Assembly: GCF_000620645.1 (NCBI RefSeq)
Contig: NZ_KK211159.1
Span: forward strand, 248,001-312,000
DNA length: 64,000 nt
Source: Nocardioides sp. URHA0032
Lineage (GTDB): Bacteria; Actinomycetota; Actinomycetes; Propionibacteriales; Nocardioidaceae
Reading direction: 5' to 3'
Shown here: positions 9,322-18,116 of the stretch, in pieces
Layout of the letters: every line of letters starts with the position of its first letter
Position numbering within the stretch: the stretch's first letter is position 1
The notes under the pieces: generated by a model
Database searches by the model: none
The model's input: the letters and a program-made list of their open reading frames with translations, nothing else
What the model was told of the DNA's origin: nothing
Translations under genes and position numbers: made by a program

Positions 9322-11841
9322 ATGGCCACCGTCCCCGCCTCGGCCAAGGTCGTCGTGATCGGCGCCGGCATCGTCGGCAACAGCCTCGTCCACCACCTCG
9401 CCCGGCTCGGCTGGCGCGACATCGTGCAGCTCGACAAGGGCCCGCTGCCCAACCCCGGCGGCTCGACCGGGCACGCGTCCAACTTCATCTTCACCGTCGA
9501 CCACTCGCGCGAGATCACGGACCTCACGCTCGACTCCGTGAAGCAGTACCAGGAGATGGGGGTCTTCACGCAGTCCGGCGGCTTCGAGCTCGCCCGCACC
9601 GAGGAGCGGATGGAGGAGCTGCGGCGCCGGATGTCGAGCGCGCGGGCCTGGGGCATCGAGGCCGAGCTGGTGAGCCCGGACTTCGTCAAGGAGAAGGTCC
9701 CGTTCATCGAGACCGACCAGTTCATCGGCGCCTTCTGGACACCCGGCGTGGGCGTCGTCGACTCCCTGCGCGCCGGCACGATCATGCGCGAGCGCGCGAT
9801 GGAGCTCGACGCGCTGACCGTGGTCGCGAACGTCGAGGTCACCGGCCTCGACGTCGAGGGTGGCCGGATCCGCCGGGTCCGCACAGACGGAGGCGACATC
9901 GAGACCGAGTACGTCGTCATCGCGTGCGGCGTCTGGAGCCCGAAGATCGGCGACATGGCGGGCGTCTCGATCCCGCTGACCCCCGCCGTGCACCAGATGA
10001 TCAGCGTCGGACCGTGCCCGCAGCTGGCCGAGCGGGAGGGCGAGATCTCCTTCCCGATCGTCCGCGACATGGACACCTTCTGCTACGAGCGCCAGCACGG
10101 CGCCGACATGGAGGTCGGCTCCTACGCGCACCGCGCGATCCTGCACGAGCCGGAGGAGATCCCCACCATCGAGCAGTCCAAGCTGTCGCCGACCGAGATG
10201 CCGTTCACCTCCGACGACTTCGACCCGCAGCTCGAGCAGGCCTACGAGCTGATGCCGGAGCTGCTCGGTGCCGAGGGCGCCGAGATGCGGTACGCCATCA
10301 ACGGCCTGCTGTCGCTCACCTGTGACGGCTGGCCGATCCTCGGCGAGAGCGAGGTCCAGGGTCTCTGGACGGCGGCCGCGGTCTGGATCAAGGAGGGCCC
10401 GGGCGTCGGCCGTGCGGTCGCCGAGTGGATGGTCAACGGGCACTCGGAGATCGACGTCAGCCACAGCGACATCGCACGGTTCCACCCCCACCAGAAGCGC
10501 CGCGAGCACACCCGGCTGCGCACCACCGAGTCGTTCATCAAGACCTACGGGATCATCCACCCGGCCGAGCAGTACGAGTCCGACCGCGACCAGCGGCTCG
10601 CCCCGATGCACGAGTCGCAGAAGAAGCTCGGCGCGGTCTTCTTCGAGACCGGCGGCTGGGAGCGCCCGTTCTGGTACGAGTCGAACGCCGCGCTCCTCGA
10701 TCAGTACGGCGACGCGGTGATGCCCCGCGAGCACGAGTGGGACTCGCGCTGGTGGAGCCCGATCATCAACGCCGAGCACCTGCGGATGCGTGAGGCGGCC
10801 GGTGTCATCGACCTCTCGGCGTTCGAGATCTTCGACATCGCCGGGCCGGGCGCGCTCGCCGCGGTGCAGATGACCTGCGTCGCGCAGTGCGACGTGCCGG
10901 TCGGCAAGGTCGTGTACACACCGGTGCTCGACGCGGCGGGCGGCTTCAGGTCCGACCTCACCGTGATGCGCCTCGGTGAGGACCACTTCCGCGTGGTGAC
11001 CGGCGCCGCGCACGGCCCGGCGGACCGGCAGTGGTTCGCGCGCCACGTGCCCGACGGCACCACGCTCACCAGCCGCACCGACGACGTGGTGACGATCGGG
11101 CTCTGGGGCCCACGGGCGCGCGACATCCTCGCCGGGCTCACCTCGGACGACGTCACCGACGGTGGCTTCGGGTTCCTCACCTGCCGCGAGATCCAGGTCA
11201 AGGGCACCGCGGTGCTCGCCTCGCGGATCTCCTACGTCGGCGAGCTCGGCTGGGAGCTGTACGTCGCGGCCGACGACGCCGCCGGGGTGTGGGACACGCT
11301 GCTCGAGTCGGGTGCCGCGCACGGCGCCGTACCGGTCGGCATCGGGGTGTATGGCACCACCGGCCGGATCGAGAAGGGCTACCGGGCCTTCGGCTACGAG
11401 CTCGACGCCGAGCGCTCGATCGTCGAGGCCGGGATGCAGCGGCCCAAGGTCAAGGCTGCCGACTTCGTGGGGCGCGATGCGTACCTGGCCCAGCGCGCTC
11501 GGCTGGATTCCGGGGAGGCGCCCGCGTCGGTGCTGTGCACGCTGGTCGTCGACGACCACACGTCGGCGTCCGGGGTGAAGCGGTACATGCTCGGCGGCGA
11601 GCCGATCCTGCGTCGCGACGGCGGGACGCTGACCGACGGGCACGGCCACCACCCCTACGTCACGACCGCCGGCTCGGCGCCGTCGCTCGGCAAGCACCTG
11701 CTGCTGGCGTACCTGCCGCCGGAGGAGGCCGTGATCGGCAACGACCTGGCCGTGTCGTACATGGAGGAGCTCTACCCGGTGACCGTCGGCTCCGTCGACG
11801 CGACGCCGCTGCTCGACCCGGCCAACGAGCGACTGCGATGA
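9322..11841 (+). CDS. Dimethylglycine dehydrogenase/oxidase (FAD domain plus GcvT domain)
   Basis: Removes a methyl group from N,N-dimethylglycine (or sarcosine) and can hand it to tetrahydrofolate. 839 residues, the size of Arthrobacter dimethylglycine oxidase (about 830). Residues 8-380 are a DAO-type FAD domain with 'VVVIGAGIVGNSLVHHLA' at 10-27. 'GGSTGHASNF' puts His51 where this family attaches FAD covalently. From about 430 a GcvT-like folate-binding domain begins ('GVIDLSAFEIFDIAGPGAL', 'SYVGELGWELYV'), ending in a GcvT C-terminal barrel. GGAGA precedes the ATG. It is ATGA-coupled to etfB, so electrons probably go to ETF, making it a dehydrogenase and not an oxygen-using oxidase. Substrate specificity is inferred from the betaine context. 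Confidence 0.88.
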   Translation: MATVPASAKVVVIGAGIVGNSLVHHLARLGWRDIVQLDKGPLPNPGGSTGHASNFIFTVDHSREITDLTLDSVKQYQEMGVFTQSGGFELARTEERMEELRRRMSSARAWGIEAELVSPDFVKEKVPFIETDQFIGAFWTPGVGVVDSLRAGTIMRERAMELDALTVVANVEVTGLDVEGGRIRRVRTDGGDIETEYVVIACGVWSPKIGDMAGVSIPLTPAVHQMISVGPCPQLAEREGEISFPIVRDMDTFCYERQHGADMEVGSYAHRAILHEPEEIPTIEQSKLSPTEMPFTSDDFDPQLEQAYELMPELLGAEGAEMRYAINGLLSLTCDGWPILGESEVQGLWTAAAVWIKEGPGVGRAVAEWMVNGHSEIDVSHSDIARFHPHQKRREHTRLRTTESFIKTYGIIHPAEQYESDRDQRLAPMHESQKKLGAVFFETGGWERPFWYESNAALLDQYGDAVMPREHEWDSRWWSPIINAEHLRMREAAGVIDLSAFEIFDIAGPGALAAVQMTCVAQCDVPVGKVVYTPVLDAAGGFRSDLTVMRLGEDHFRVVTGAAHGPADRQWFARHVPDGTTLTSRTDDVVTIGLWGPRARDILAGLTSDDVTDGGFGFLTCREIQVKGTAVLASRISYVGELGWELYVAADDAAGVWDTLLESGAAHGAVPVGIGVYGTTGRIEKGYRAFGYELDAERSIVEAGMQRPKVKAADFVGRDAYLAQRARLDSGEAPASVLCTLVVDDHTSASGVKRYMLGGEPILRRDGGTLTDGHGHHPYVTTAGSAPSLGKHLLLAYLPPEEAVIGNDLAVSYMEELYPVTVGSVDATPLLDPANERLR

Positions 11842-12578
11842 GCACCCTCGTCTGCGTGAAGCGGGTCGTCGACTCCTCCAGCGAGGTCGTGCTGACCGAG
11901 GACGGTCAGGCCGTCGACGGGCGGTACGCCGGGTTCACGATGAGCGCGCACGAGGAGTGTGCCGTGGAGCTCGCCGTGCGGATCGGCGCTGCCACGGTGA
12001 TGACGCTCGGGGACGCCGACGCGGTGGAGCAGCTGCGCGCGGCGCTGGCCGTCGGCTGCGAGGCCGCGACCCACGTGGTGGCCGACGCCCAGGCGTTCGG
12101 CCCGGCCGACGTCGCGCGCGAGGTCGCGGCCATCGTCCGCGACGGCGGGCACGACCTGGTGCTGCTCGGCAACGACGCCGCGGACACCGGCGACTTCCAG
12201 GTCGGCATCCGCCTCTCCTACGAGCTCGGCTGGCCGGTCGTCAACGGCGCGACCCTGGTCTCCGTCGACGACGGCGTGGTGACGGCCGAGGTCGACGGGC
12301 CGGACGGCCACGAGACCTACCGGGTGCCGCTGCCCGCCGTGGTGACCGTGCTCGAGGGCGGCGTCGCGCCGCGCTACCCCTCGGTGCCGGGCCGGATGAA
12401 GGCGAAGAAGGTGCCGATCGAGGAACGACAGCCGTCCGCCGCGCCGGCCGGCCCCGCCCGGGTCCGGCTCCTGCTCCCGCCGCCCGCGCCGTCGACCGTG
12501 CAGGTCCTCGGCAAGGGCCCGGAGGCCGCGGCCGCCGTGGTCGACCTGTTCGAGCAGCTCGGGGTGCTGGCCCGATGA
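11838..12578 (+). CDS. etfB: Electron transfer flavoprotein beta subunit
   Basis: Beta subunit of an ETF that carries electrons from flavin dehydrogenases to the quinone pool. 246 residues. It opens with 'MSTLVCVKRVVD', and 'GHDLVLLGNDAADTGDFQVG' matches the AMP/FAD-contact region of the family. 'VTVLEGGVAPRYPSVPGRMKAKK' is the usual recognition-loop area. Translationally coupled to the dehydrogenase upstream (ATGA) and to etfA downstream (ATGA). This makes it a dedicated ETF for demethylation, separate from the housekeeping ETF expected elsewhere in such genomes. Confidence 0.9.
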   Translation: MSTLVCVKRVVDSSSEVVLTEDGQAVDGRYAGFTMSAHEECAVELAVRIGAATVMTLGDADAVEQLRAALAVGCEAATHVVADAQAFGPADVAREVAAIVRDGGHDLVLLGNDAADTGDFQVGIRLSYELGWPVVNGATLVSVDDGVVTAEVDGPDGHETYRVPLPAVVTVLEGGVAPRYPSVPGRMKAKKVPIEERQPSAAPAGPARVRLLLPPPAPSTVQVLGKGPEAAAAVVDLFEQLGVLAR

Positions 12579-13555
12579 TCGTGGTGCTGGTCGAGGTCTC
12601 GCCGTCCGGCGAGCCGGTCGAGGTGTCCCGCGAGGCGGTCACGTTCGCGCGGTCGCTGTCCGCCGCCGGCGGTGGCGTCCCGGTCGACGTGGTCGTGGTC
12701 GGTACGCCGTCCGGCGCGCTGGTCGAGACGATGGCGGGGTACGGCGTCCGCCGGGTGCACGCGCTGACCGGCCCCGCGTTCGAGGCGTTCTCCGGCGCCG
12801 CCTGGGCGTCCGGGATCCTCACCGTCCGGGAGCAGGCCGGTGCCGTGGTCGTGCTGGCCGCCGGGACCCCACGCGGCGGCGAGGTGATGGCACACGTCGC
12901 CGCCCGCGCCGGCGTACCGATGGCCGCGAACGTGCTGTCCTTCGGCGGGCTCTCGCCGTTCGTCGTCACCCGCCAGGTGGTCGGCGGTGCGGTGCTCGAG
13001 GAGATGCAGCTGTCCGCGCGGCCGGCGGTCTTCACGGTGGCGGGGCACGCGGTCGAGGCCGCTCCGGCCGAGGCACCCGGTGCGGCCGAGGTCGTCATCG
13101 AGACGCCGTCGGTGGCGGACGCGGATCTCGTGGCCCGGGTGGTCTCGACCGAGGAGCCCGAGGCCGACCTGTCCGGCTCGCTGAAGTCGGCCCGGGTGGT
13201 CGTCGGTGCCGGCCGCGGTGCCGGCTCGGCGGACGGCTTCGAGGACATCCTCGAGCTCACCGCGCTGCTCGACGCCTCGCTCGGTGTCTCCCGGGTGGTG
13301 ACCTCGCTCGGCTGGCGGCCGCACCACGAGCAGGTCGGCCAGACCGGGTCCCGGATCTCGCCGGACCTCTACATCCCCTGCGGCATCAGCGGCGCCATCC
13401 AGCACTGGGCCGGCTGCTCGTCGGCGAAGCACATCCTCGCGATCAACACCGACCCCGAGGCACCGATGGTCACCCGCGCGACGCACGCCGTCATCGGCGA
13501 CCTGCACGAGGTGGTGCCGGCGATCAACGCGGAGATCCGGCGGCGTCGGGGATAG
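12575..13555 (+). CDS. etfA: Electron transfer flavoprotein alpha subunit
   Basis: FAD-binding alpha subunit, 326 residues. The N-terminal half is divergent ('MIVVLVEVSPSGEPVEVSRE'). The C-terminal FAD domain is classical: 'RVVVGAGRGAGS', 'VGQTGSRISPDLYIPCGISG' and 'HILAINTDPEAPM'. The start overlaps the etfB stop (ATGA). Last gene of the operon. Expected to receive electrons from the dimethylglycine dehydrogenase and pass them to ETF-quinone oxidoreductase, which is not in the window. Confidence 0.93.
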   Translation: MIVVLVEVSPSGEPVEVSREAVTFARSLSAAGGGVPVDVVVVGTPSGALVETMAGYGVRRVHALTGPAFEAFSGAAWASGILTVREQAGAVVVLAAGTPRGGEVMAHVAARAGVPMAANVLSFGGLSPFVVTRQVVGGAVLEEMQLSARPAVFTVAGHAVEAAPAEAPGAAEVVIETPSVADADLVARVVSTEEPEADLSGSLKSARVVVGAGRGAGSADGFEDILELTALLDASLGVSRVVTSLGWRPHHEQVGQTGSRISPDLYIPCGISGAIQHWAGCSSAKHILAINTDPEAPMVTRATHAVIGDLHEVVPAINAEIRRRRG

Positions 13556-13601
13556 GCACGGCTCCGGCGGGGTAGACGTACCCTGAATCCGGGGAGGGAC
13601 C

Positions 13602-14813
13602 ATGCGACTGGGGCGTGCGCTGGGTACGGCGGCATTGGCCTGCGCGCTCCTGACCGGGTGCAACGGGAGCACCGAGGCCGGCGACCCGGCACCCAGCGAG
13701 ACGACGAGCACGACCCCGGCGGCCAGCGGCCAGACCGCGGCACCCGCGCTCGACCCGAAGCACGCGGTCGACCCGCCCGGCCGGCGTACCGGCCTGATCG
13801 CGCCGGCCGACATCGTCGCGAACGGCTCGAAGACGATCCCGCAGGACAAGGTCGACGCGATCCGCAGGCTCGACGGCGTCCTCGACGTCGAGCAGATCTC
13901 CTTGGCGTCGGTGCCGGTCGAGAACCGGACCCTGAGCGTCGCGGCTGTCGACCCGGCGACGTACCGGAACTGGGTGACTAAGTCCGCGAGCGCCCAGGCC
14001 AACCAGGTCTGGAACCGGGTCGCCGGCGGCGAGCTCGCGATCCGCCCCGCCCTGGAGAAGCGGGCGCCGATCGACAAGGAGGGGTTCCTCGCCCTCGGCA
14101 GCACCGCGGATGCCGCGAAGGTGCACGTCGGGGCCTATGCGCAGCAGTCCTGGCTGGTCGACGCGGTCGTCAACGAGACCTGGATCAAGGACCTCGACAT
14201 GACCGAGGGCAACGCGCTGCTGATCCGCACCGGCGGCACCGCGCCGGAGCCGCTGCGCAAGCCGATCGAGAGGATCCTCCGGGGCACGGACGCCGCGGTC
14301 TCGATGACCGACGTGGTCGCCCGCGAGGGCCTCGACCCCGGCGTCGTCCAGACCGCGGTCGTCGTCGGCACCATCGCCGACGCGGTCGGCACGTTCCGCT
14401 ACACCGTGCTCTCCGGCGGTCACATCGCTCCCGACCCGGCCTGGGTGAGGAGCCACATCGCCACCGAGCCGGTGCCGATCCTCGGCAACGTCACCTGCAA
14501 CAAGCTGATCTTCCCGCAGCTGCGTGCCGCGCTGGAGGACGTGATCACCCAGGGCCTGGCCGACACGATCCACCCGACCCAGTACGCCGGCTGCTTCTAC
14601 CCGCGCTTCATCGCCGGGACGACCACCCTGTCCAACCACGCGTTCGGCCTCGCCCTCGACATCAACGCGGTCGAGAACCAGCGCGGGACCGCCGGCCGGA
14701 TCGACCGCGGCGTGGTGGCGATCTTCAAGCACTGGGGCTTCACCTGGGGCGGCGACTGGCACTACACCGACCCGATGCACTTCGAGATGAATCAGCTGGT
14801 GCAGCCTCGCTGA
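13602..14813 (+). CDS. Lipoprotein with M15-type D-alanyl-D-alanine carboxypeptidase domain
   Basis: Probably a cell-wall peptidase anchored outside the membrane, 403 residues. The signal peptide ends in 'LLTGC' with lipobox Cys20, followed by a Thr/Ser/Pro-rich linker. The C-terminal 110 residues hold the M15/VanY metal site: 'SNHAFGLALDIN' (SxHxxGxAxD) and 'GGDWHYTDPMHFEM' with the last ligand His. The middle (about 50-290) is not recognised. GGGGAGGG precedes the ATG and TACCCT lies further up, suggesting its own promoter separate from etfA. Family: D,D-carboxypeptidases that trim peptidoglycan stems. The substrate here is inference. Confidence 0.8.
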   Translation: MRLGRALGTAALACALLTGCNGSTEAGDPAPSETTSTTPAASGQTAAPALDPKHAVDPPGRRTGLIAPADIVANGSKTIPQDKVDAIRRLDGVLDVEQISLASVPVENRTLSVAAVDPATYRNWVTKSASAQANQVWNRVAGGELAIRPALEKRAPIDKEGFLALGSTADAAKVHVGAYAQQSWLVDAVVNETWIKDLDMTEGNALLIRTGGTAPEPLRKPIERILRGTDAAVSMTDVVAREGLDPGVVQTAVVVGTIADAVGTFRYTVLSGGHIAPDPAWVRSHIATEPVPILGNVTCNKLIFPQLRAALEDVITQGLADTIHPTQYAGCFYPRFIAGTTTLSNHAFGLALDINAVENQRGTAGRIDRGVVAIFKHWGFTWGGDWHYTDPMHFEMNQLVQPR

Positions 14814-15048
14814 CGAGGGGTGGTCGAGCGGTGGCAGAACTGACAGGGGCTGCGGGCCGACAGTGGTGGCGACCGACATGGCAGCGAGGCGGTACGGCGG
14901 GCTCGGGACGAGGTCGCTTCCCGGCTTGCGGGTCCGCCGCAGCTCCCACGAAATCTCTGCTGAAGAAACTTTCCTGGATTGTCCAAATGCTGGTCAAAAC
15001 AAGGGTTCTGAGCGTCCGACTGTCGGTGGCCGGTGCTTGGGTTGAACC

Positions 15049-16293
15049 ATGACAGCGATGACCACACCCCGACACCGGGTGTCGGTCGCTGTCTCGCGGA
15101 TGCGTGGTGCGGCCGACGCCGTGGTCGATGCGTCGGTGTGGTCCATGGATGCGGTCGAGACGGCGGGGACGCTGGTCGAGCTGACCCGGTTGGAGGCGCA
15201 GGTCTCCGAGCTGAAGGCCCGGGTCGCCGCGCACGCCGAGGAGCTGCACGTCGGTCAGAACGTCGGCGCGTCCAGTGCCGCGAGCTGGCTGGCCCACGAG
15301 ACGAAGGCGACCCGGGCCGCGGCGTACGCGGCGGTGCGGCTCGGCCGTGACCTGGAGGCGCATCGCCCGACGCGGGACGCGCTGGCCGCTGGGCGGGTGT
15401 TGGCCGACCAGGCGCGGGTGGTGATCCGCTGGGTCGAGGACCTCCCGGACACGGTCCCGGCCGCGAAGGTCGCCGAGGCCGAGGCGCACCTGCTGGCCCT
15501 CGCCCGGCACCACGACGCGACGGCGTTGAACCGGCTCGGGAAGCACCTGTTCGAGGTGGTCGCACCCGCGGAGGCCGACGCCCGCGAAGCCGCACTCCTG
15601 GCCAAGGAGGAGGCCGCCGCCGCCAAGGCCTGCCGGCTCTCGATGTACGACGACGGCCAGGGCAAGACCCACGGCACCTTCACGGTCCCCACCCTCCACG
15701 GCGCCACCCTCCGGAAGATCCTCGGCGCCCTGGCCGCACCTCGGCACGTGGCCGCCACCCAGGGGCCTGGTGTGGTGCGGCCGGACACCCCCGAGGCGTG
15801 GGGGCGGGCGTTGTGCGAGCTGATCGAGCGCTACCCCGCCGACCGGCTCCCCACCACCGGCGGCGTCTCCGCGACCGCGGTGGTGCTCCTCGACCTCGAC
15901 GTCCTGCTCGGCCGCCTCGAGAAGGCCGGGGTGCTGGACACCGGGGAGAAGATCTCCCCCGCCCTGGCCCGCCGGCTGGCCTGCCAGGCCGGGATCATCC
16001 CGGTCGTCCTGGACGGCGACTCCCAGCCGTTGGACGTGGGCCGCAAACGGCGCCTGTTCAGCGAGGCCCAACGGACCGCGATGCTGGTCCGCGACCGCGG
16101 CTGCCGCGCCGAGGGCTGCGACCGCGCCACCGGCCTGCACGCCCACCACAAGCAGCGCTGGACCGACGGCGGCCACACCAACCTCAAAGACGGCATCTCC
16201 CTGTGCCCCTGGCACCACGCCCGCGCCCACGACACCGGCTACCGGACCACCCACCACCCCAACGGCGACGTCACCTTCCACCGGCGAACGTAG
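15049..16293 (+). CDS. DUF222 / 13E12-repeat family protein with HNH nuclease motif
   Basis: 414 residues. The DUF222 region (about 20-330) includes 'AASWLAHETKATRAAAYAAV'-type helices. The C-terminal HNH motif (about 360-395) contains 'HAHHKQRWTDGGHTN' and 'LCPWHHARAHD' with all expected His/Asn residues, plus a 'DRGCRAEGCDR' Cys pair. Such proteins occur in many copies in actinomycetes and include the M. tuberculosis REP13E12 elements; their biological role is unsettled. The 235 bases upstream (14814-15048) hold no convincing gene but contain an AT-richer stretch (about 14945-15005) that could be its promoter. No flanking inverted or direct repeats are visible, so mobility is unproven. Confidence 0.9.
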   Translation: MTAMTTPRHRVSVAVSRMRGAADAVVDASVWSMDAVETAGTLVELTRLEAQVSELKARVAAHAEELHVGQNVGASSAASWLAHETKATRAAAYAAVRLGRDLEAHRPTRDALAAGRVLADQARVVIRWVEDLPDTVPAAKVAEAEAHLLALARHHDATALNRLGKHLFEVVAPAEADAREAALLAKEEAAAAKACRLSMYDDGQGKTHGTFTVPTLHGATLRKILGALAAPRHVAATQGPGVVRPDTPEAWGRALCELIERYPADRLPTTGGVSATAVVLLDLDVLLGRLEKAGVLDTGEKISPALARRLACQAGIIPVVLDGDSQPLDVGRKRRLFSEAQRTAMLVRDRGCRAEGCDRATGLHAHHKQRWTDGGHTNLKDGISLCPWHHARAHDTGYRTTHHPNGDVTFHRRT

Positions 16294-16302
16294 GAGACGC
16301 AT

Positions 16303-16339
16303 CCGGGCTCGAACGGCGGTCATCGCGTGCCGAGCCTGG
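16303..16339. terminator. Possible bidirectional terminator between convergent genes
   Basis: Arms 16303-16311 and 16331-16339 (CCGGGCTCG / CGAGCCTGG) pair over 9 bases with one G-T wobble and a 19-base loop. It sits exactly in the gap between the convergent HNH and DUF2510/DUF4177 genes. Weak, because the loop is long. Confidence 0.4.
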
Positions 16340-16341
16340 GA

Positions 16342-16734
16342 TCAGGTGAGCCGCTCGAACACCATCGTCGCCTGGATCCGGTCCCCGCCCCCAAGCCCCT
16401 TGCTGCCAGAGGCGGCTGTGGAGATGGTGTGGAGTCGGTAGCCCAGTGCTGCCTGGGCATTGATGGCGTTCTCCAACTCAGGCAGGTTCCCCGAGCCGGT
16501 CCCCCACAACTTCTCCTTCAGAATCACCTGGAGAACCACGTAGCTGGCGCGCTGCGGAGCCGGGCGCGCCTGGGCTCCGGCGACAGCCTCCGCCTCGATC
16601 GTGCGGGCCGCTCCGGGGAGGCCGCCGCGGGTGGCAACCTGCGGCGGCTGAACGTCGTCCGTCCACTTCTCGCCATCCCACCAGCGCTTGCTGCCGGTGC
16701 CGTCGTCGTACCAACCTGCGTGAGTGTTGCCCAC
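16342..16734 (-). CDS. DUF2510 and DUF4177 domain protein
   Basis: 130 residues of unknown function. Residues 4-30 form a DUF2510 module ('THAGWYDDGTGSKRWWDGEKW'), a short Trp-rich unit common in actinomycete proteins. Residues 60-128 resemble DUF4177 ('YVVLQVILKEKLWGTGSGN', 'LENAINAQAALGYRL', 'GDRIQATMVFER'), a beta-rich fold of unknown role. GTG at 16734 is chosen because DUF2510 proteins usually begin a few residues before the AGWY motif and GGCGGGGAG lies just upstream. An ATG at 16776 would add 14 residues. The convergent HNH gene ends 48 bases away. Confidence 0.75.
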   Translation of the reverse strand: MGNTHAGWYDDGTGSKRWWDGEKWTDDVQPPQVATRGGLPGAARTIEAEAVAGAQARPAPQRASYVVLQVILKEKLWGTGSGNLPELENAINAQAALGYRLHTISTAASGSKGLGGGDRIQATMVFERLT

Positions 16735-17130
16735 GATCTCCCCGCCTGCCGACCTCCGAACAATGCGCGTCGACATGTTACGTCGCGCTGACACCGGGTG
16801 GGAGGACGCGGCCCTCGAAAGCACAGTTACGTACGGGAGCGCGTTCGTGGCTAGGGTGCCGCTGCGGCCGGTGCGGACTCCAATCCGCTCGCCGCACTGG
16901 TGCGTACGGTCTCGTGCTCGGGGTGCACCGCCGTCCAGGACGTCGTTGGTACCCCGACTGGTCGGCCCTCGTCGGCGGCCATGTCGGGCGGGCGAGCCGC
17001 CTCGTCATCAGGCCGACCTCGCAGACCTGGACCTGGTCCAACCGACCAGCCACCCGAGCATCCTGGGCGCGGTCCACGTCGGTGGGACGGTGCGCGATCC
17101 CTTCCACGGCCACCGCTAACGTCAGGGTGC
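16735..17130. other. Gene-poor stretch
   Basis: About 395 bases without a gene I can support. Short open frames exist on both strands, but none has a recognisable product, a plausible start with upstream signal, or consistent third-position GC. The right end holds TAACGT (17117-17122), a -10-like hexamer 8 bases before the quinone reductase ATG. The rest may be upstream sequence of the DUF2510 gene or eroded coding sequence. Confidence 0.5.
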
Positions 17131-18096
17131 ATGCGCGCCGCCCAGGTAGTCACGACCACCGGTCCCGCCGACGTCGTCGTCAACGACGTGCCCGAGCCGA
17201 CGCCCGGGTCCGACGACGTGCTCGTCGAGGTGCACAGCGTCGGCATCTCGTTCCCGGACCTCCTGCTGAGCAAGGGCGAGTACCAGATGAAGCCGGAGGT
17301 GCCGTTCACGCTCGGCGTGGACTTCGCCGGCACGGTCGTCTCCGGCCCCGACGGCTTCGAGCCGGGCCAGCGGGTCGCCGGCGTCGGCGGTTGGGGCGGG
17401 GCGGCCGAGCTGGTCGCGAACCCGGCCATGTCCACCTTCGCCCTCCCCGACCACGTGTCGTACGACGAGGGCGCGGCGCTGCCGATGAACTACCTGACCG
17501 CGCAGTTCGCCCTCGCCGAGCGCGGAGGCCTCGAGGCAGGCGAGACCGTGCTGGTGCACGGCGCCGCCGGCGGCGTCGGCACCGCGACCATCCAGGTCGC
17601 CAAGGGGTACGGCGCCCGCACGATCGCCGTGGTCAGCACCGAGGAGAAGGCCGAGGTCGCGCGGACCGCCGGTGCCGACGAGGCCGTCCTGCTCGACGGC
17701 TTCCGCGACGCGGTCAAGGACCTCACCGGCGGGAAGGGCGTCGACGTGGTCGTGGACGTCGTGGGCGGTGACGCGTTCACCGACTCGCTGCGCAGCCTCG
17801 CGCCGCAGGGCCGGCTGCTCGTGGTGGGCTTCGCCGCCGGGCAGGGCATCCCCGAGGTGAAGGTCAACCGGCTGCTGCTCAACAACGTCGACGTCCGCGG
17901 TGTCGGCTGGGGTGCGTACGCCATGGTCCGGCCCGGCTTCATGCAGCAGCAGTGGCAGGAGCTGCTGCCGATGCTGGAGTCCGGGGTGGTCAGGCCGCCG
18001 ATCGGCGCGACGTACGACCTCGACGGCTTCGGTCAGGCCCTCCTGGACATGGAAGCGCGCAAGACCCTCGGGAAGTCGGTCGTCCGGGTCCGCTGA
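17131..18096 (+). CDS. NADPH:quinone oxidoreductase family protein (zinc-independent MDR)
   Basis: 321-residue medium-chain dehydrogenase/reductase. The N-terminal GroES-like domain begins 'MRAAQVVTTTGPADVVVNDVP' and has 'FTLGVDFAGTVV'. The NADP-binding Rossmann motif is 'VLVHGAAGGVGTATIQVAKG' at about residues 140-160. Zinc-binding Cys/His are absent, as expected for quinone reductase-like members. The ATG at 17131 fits the family's N-terminus and has TAACGT 8 bases upstream. Frame remains open further upstream but that part has no homology. It stands alone; the next gene is convergent. Actual substrate unknown (quinones, enones or acyl-CoA derivatives). Confidence 0.88.
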   Translation: MRAAQVVTTTGPADVVVNDVPEPTPGSDDVLVEVHSVGISFPDLLLSKGEYQMKPEVPFTLGVDFAGTVVSGPDGFEPGQRVAGVGGWGGAAELVANPAMSTFALPDHVSYDEGAALPMNYLTAQFALAERGGLEAGETVLVHGAAGGVGTATIQVAKGYGARTIAVVSTEEKAEVARTAGADEAVLLDGFRDAVKDLTGGKGVDVVVDVVGGDAFTDSLRSLAPQGRLLVVGFAAGQGIPEVKVNRLLLNNVDVRGVGWGAYAMVRPGFMQQQWQELLPMLESGVVRPPIGATYDLDGFGQALLDMEARKTLGKSVVRVR

Positions 18097-18116
18097 TCGC
18101 CGCCACCCCACCCGCG

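Noticed and set aside
14814..15048. Short frames before the DUF222-HNH gene (e.g. 73 residues at 14831)
   Set aside because: No motif and no consistent start signal; more likely the upstream regulatory region.
16778..17113. 111-residue minus-strand frame in the gene-poor gap
   Set aside because: Arg/Pro-rich with no homology-like pattern and no promoter or ribosome-binding site; not supported as a gene.
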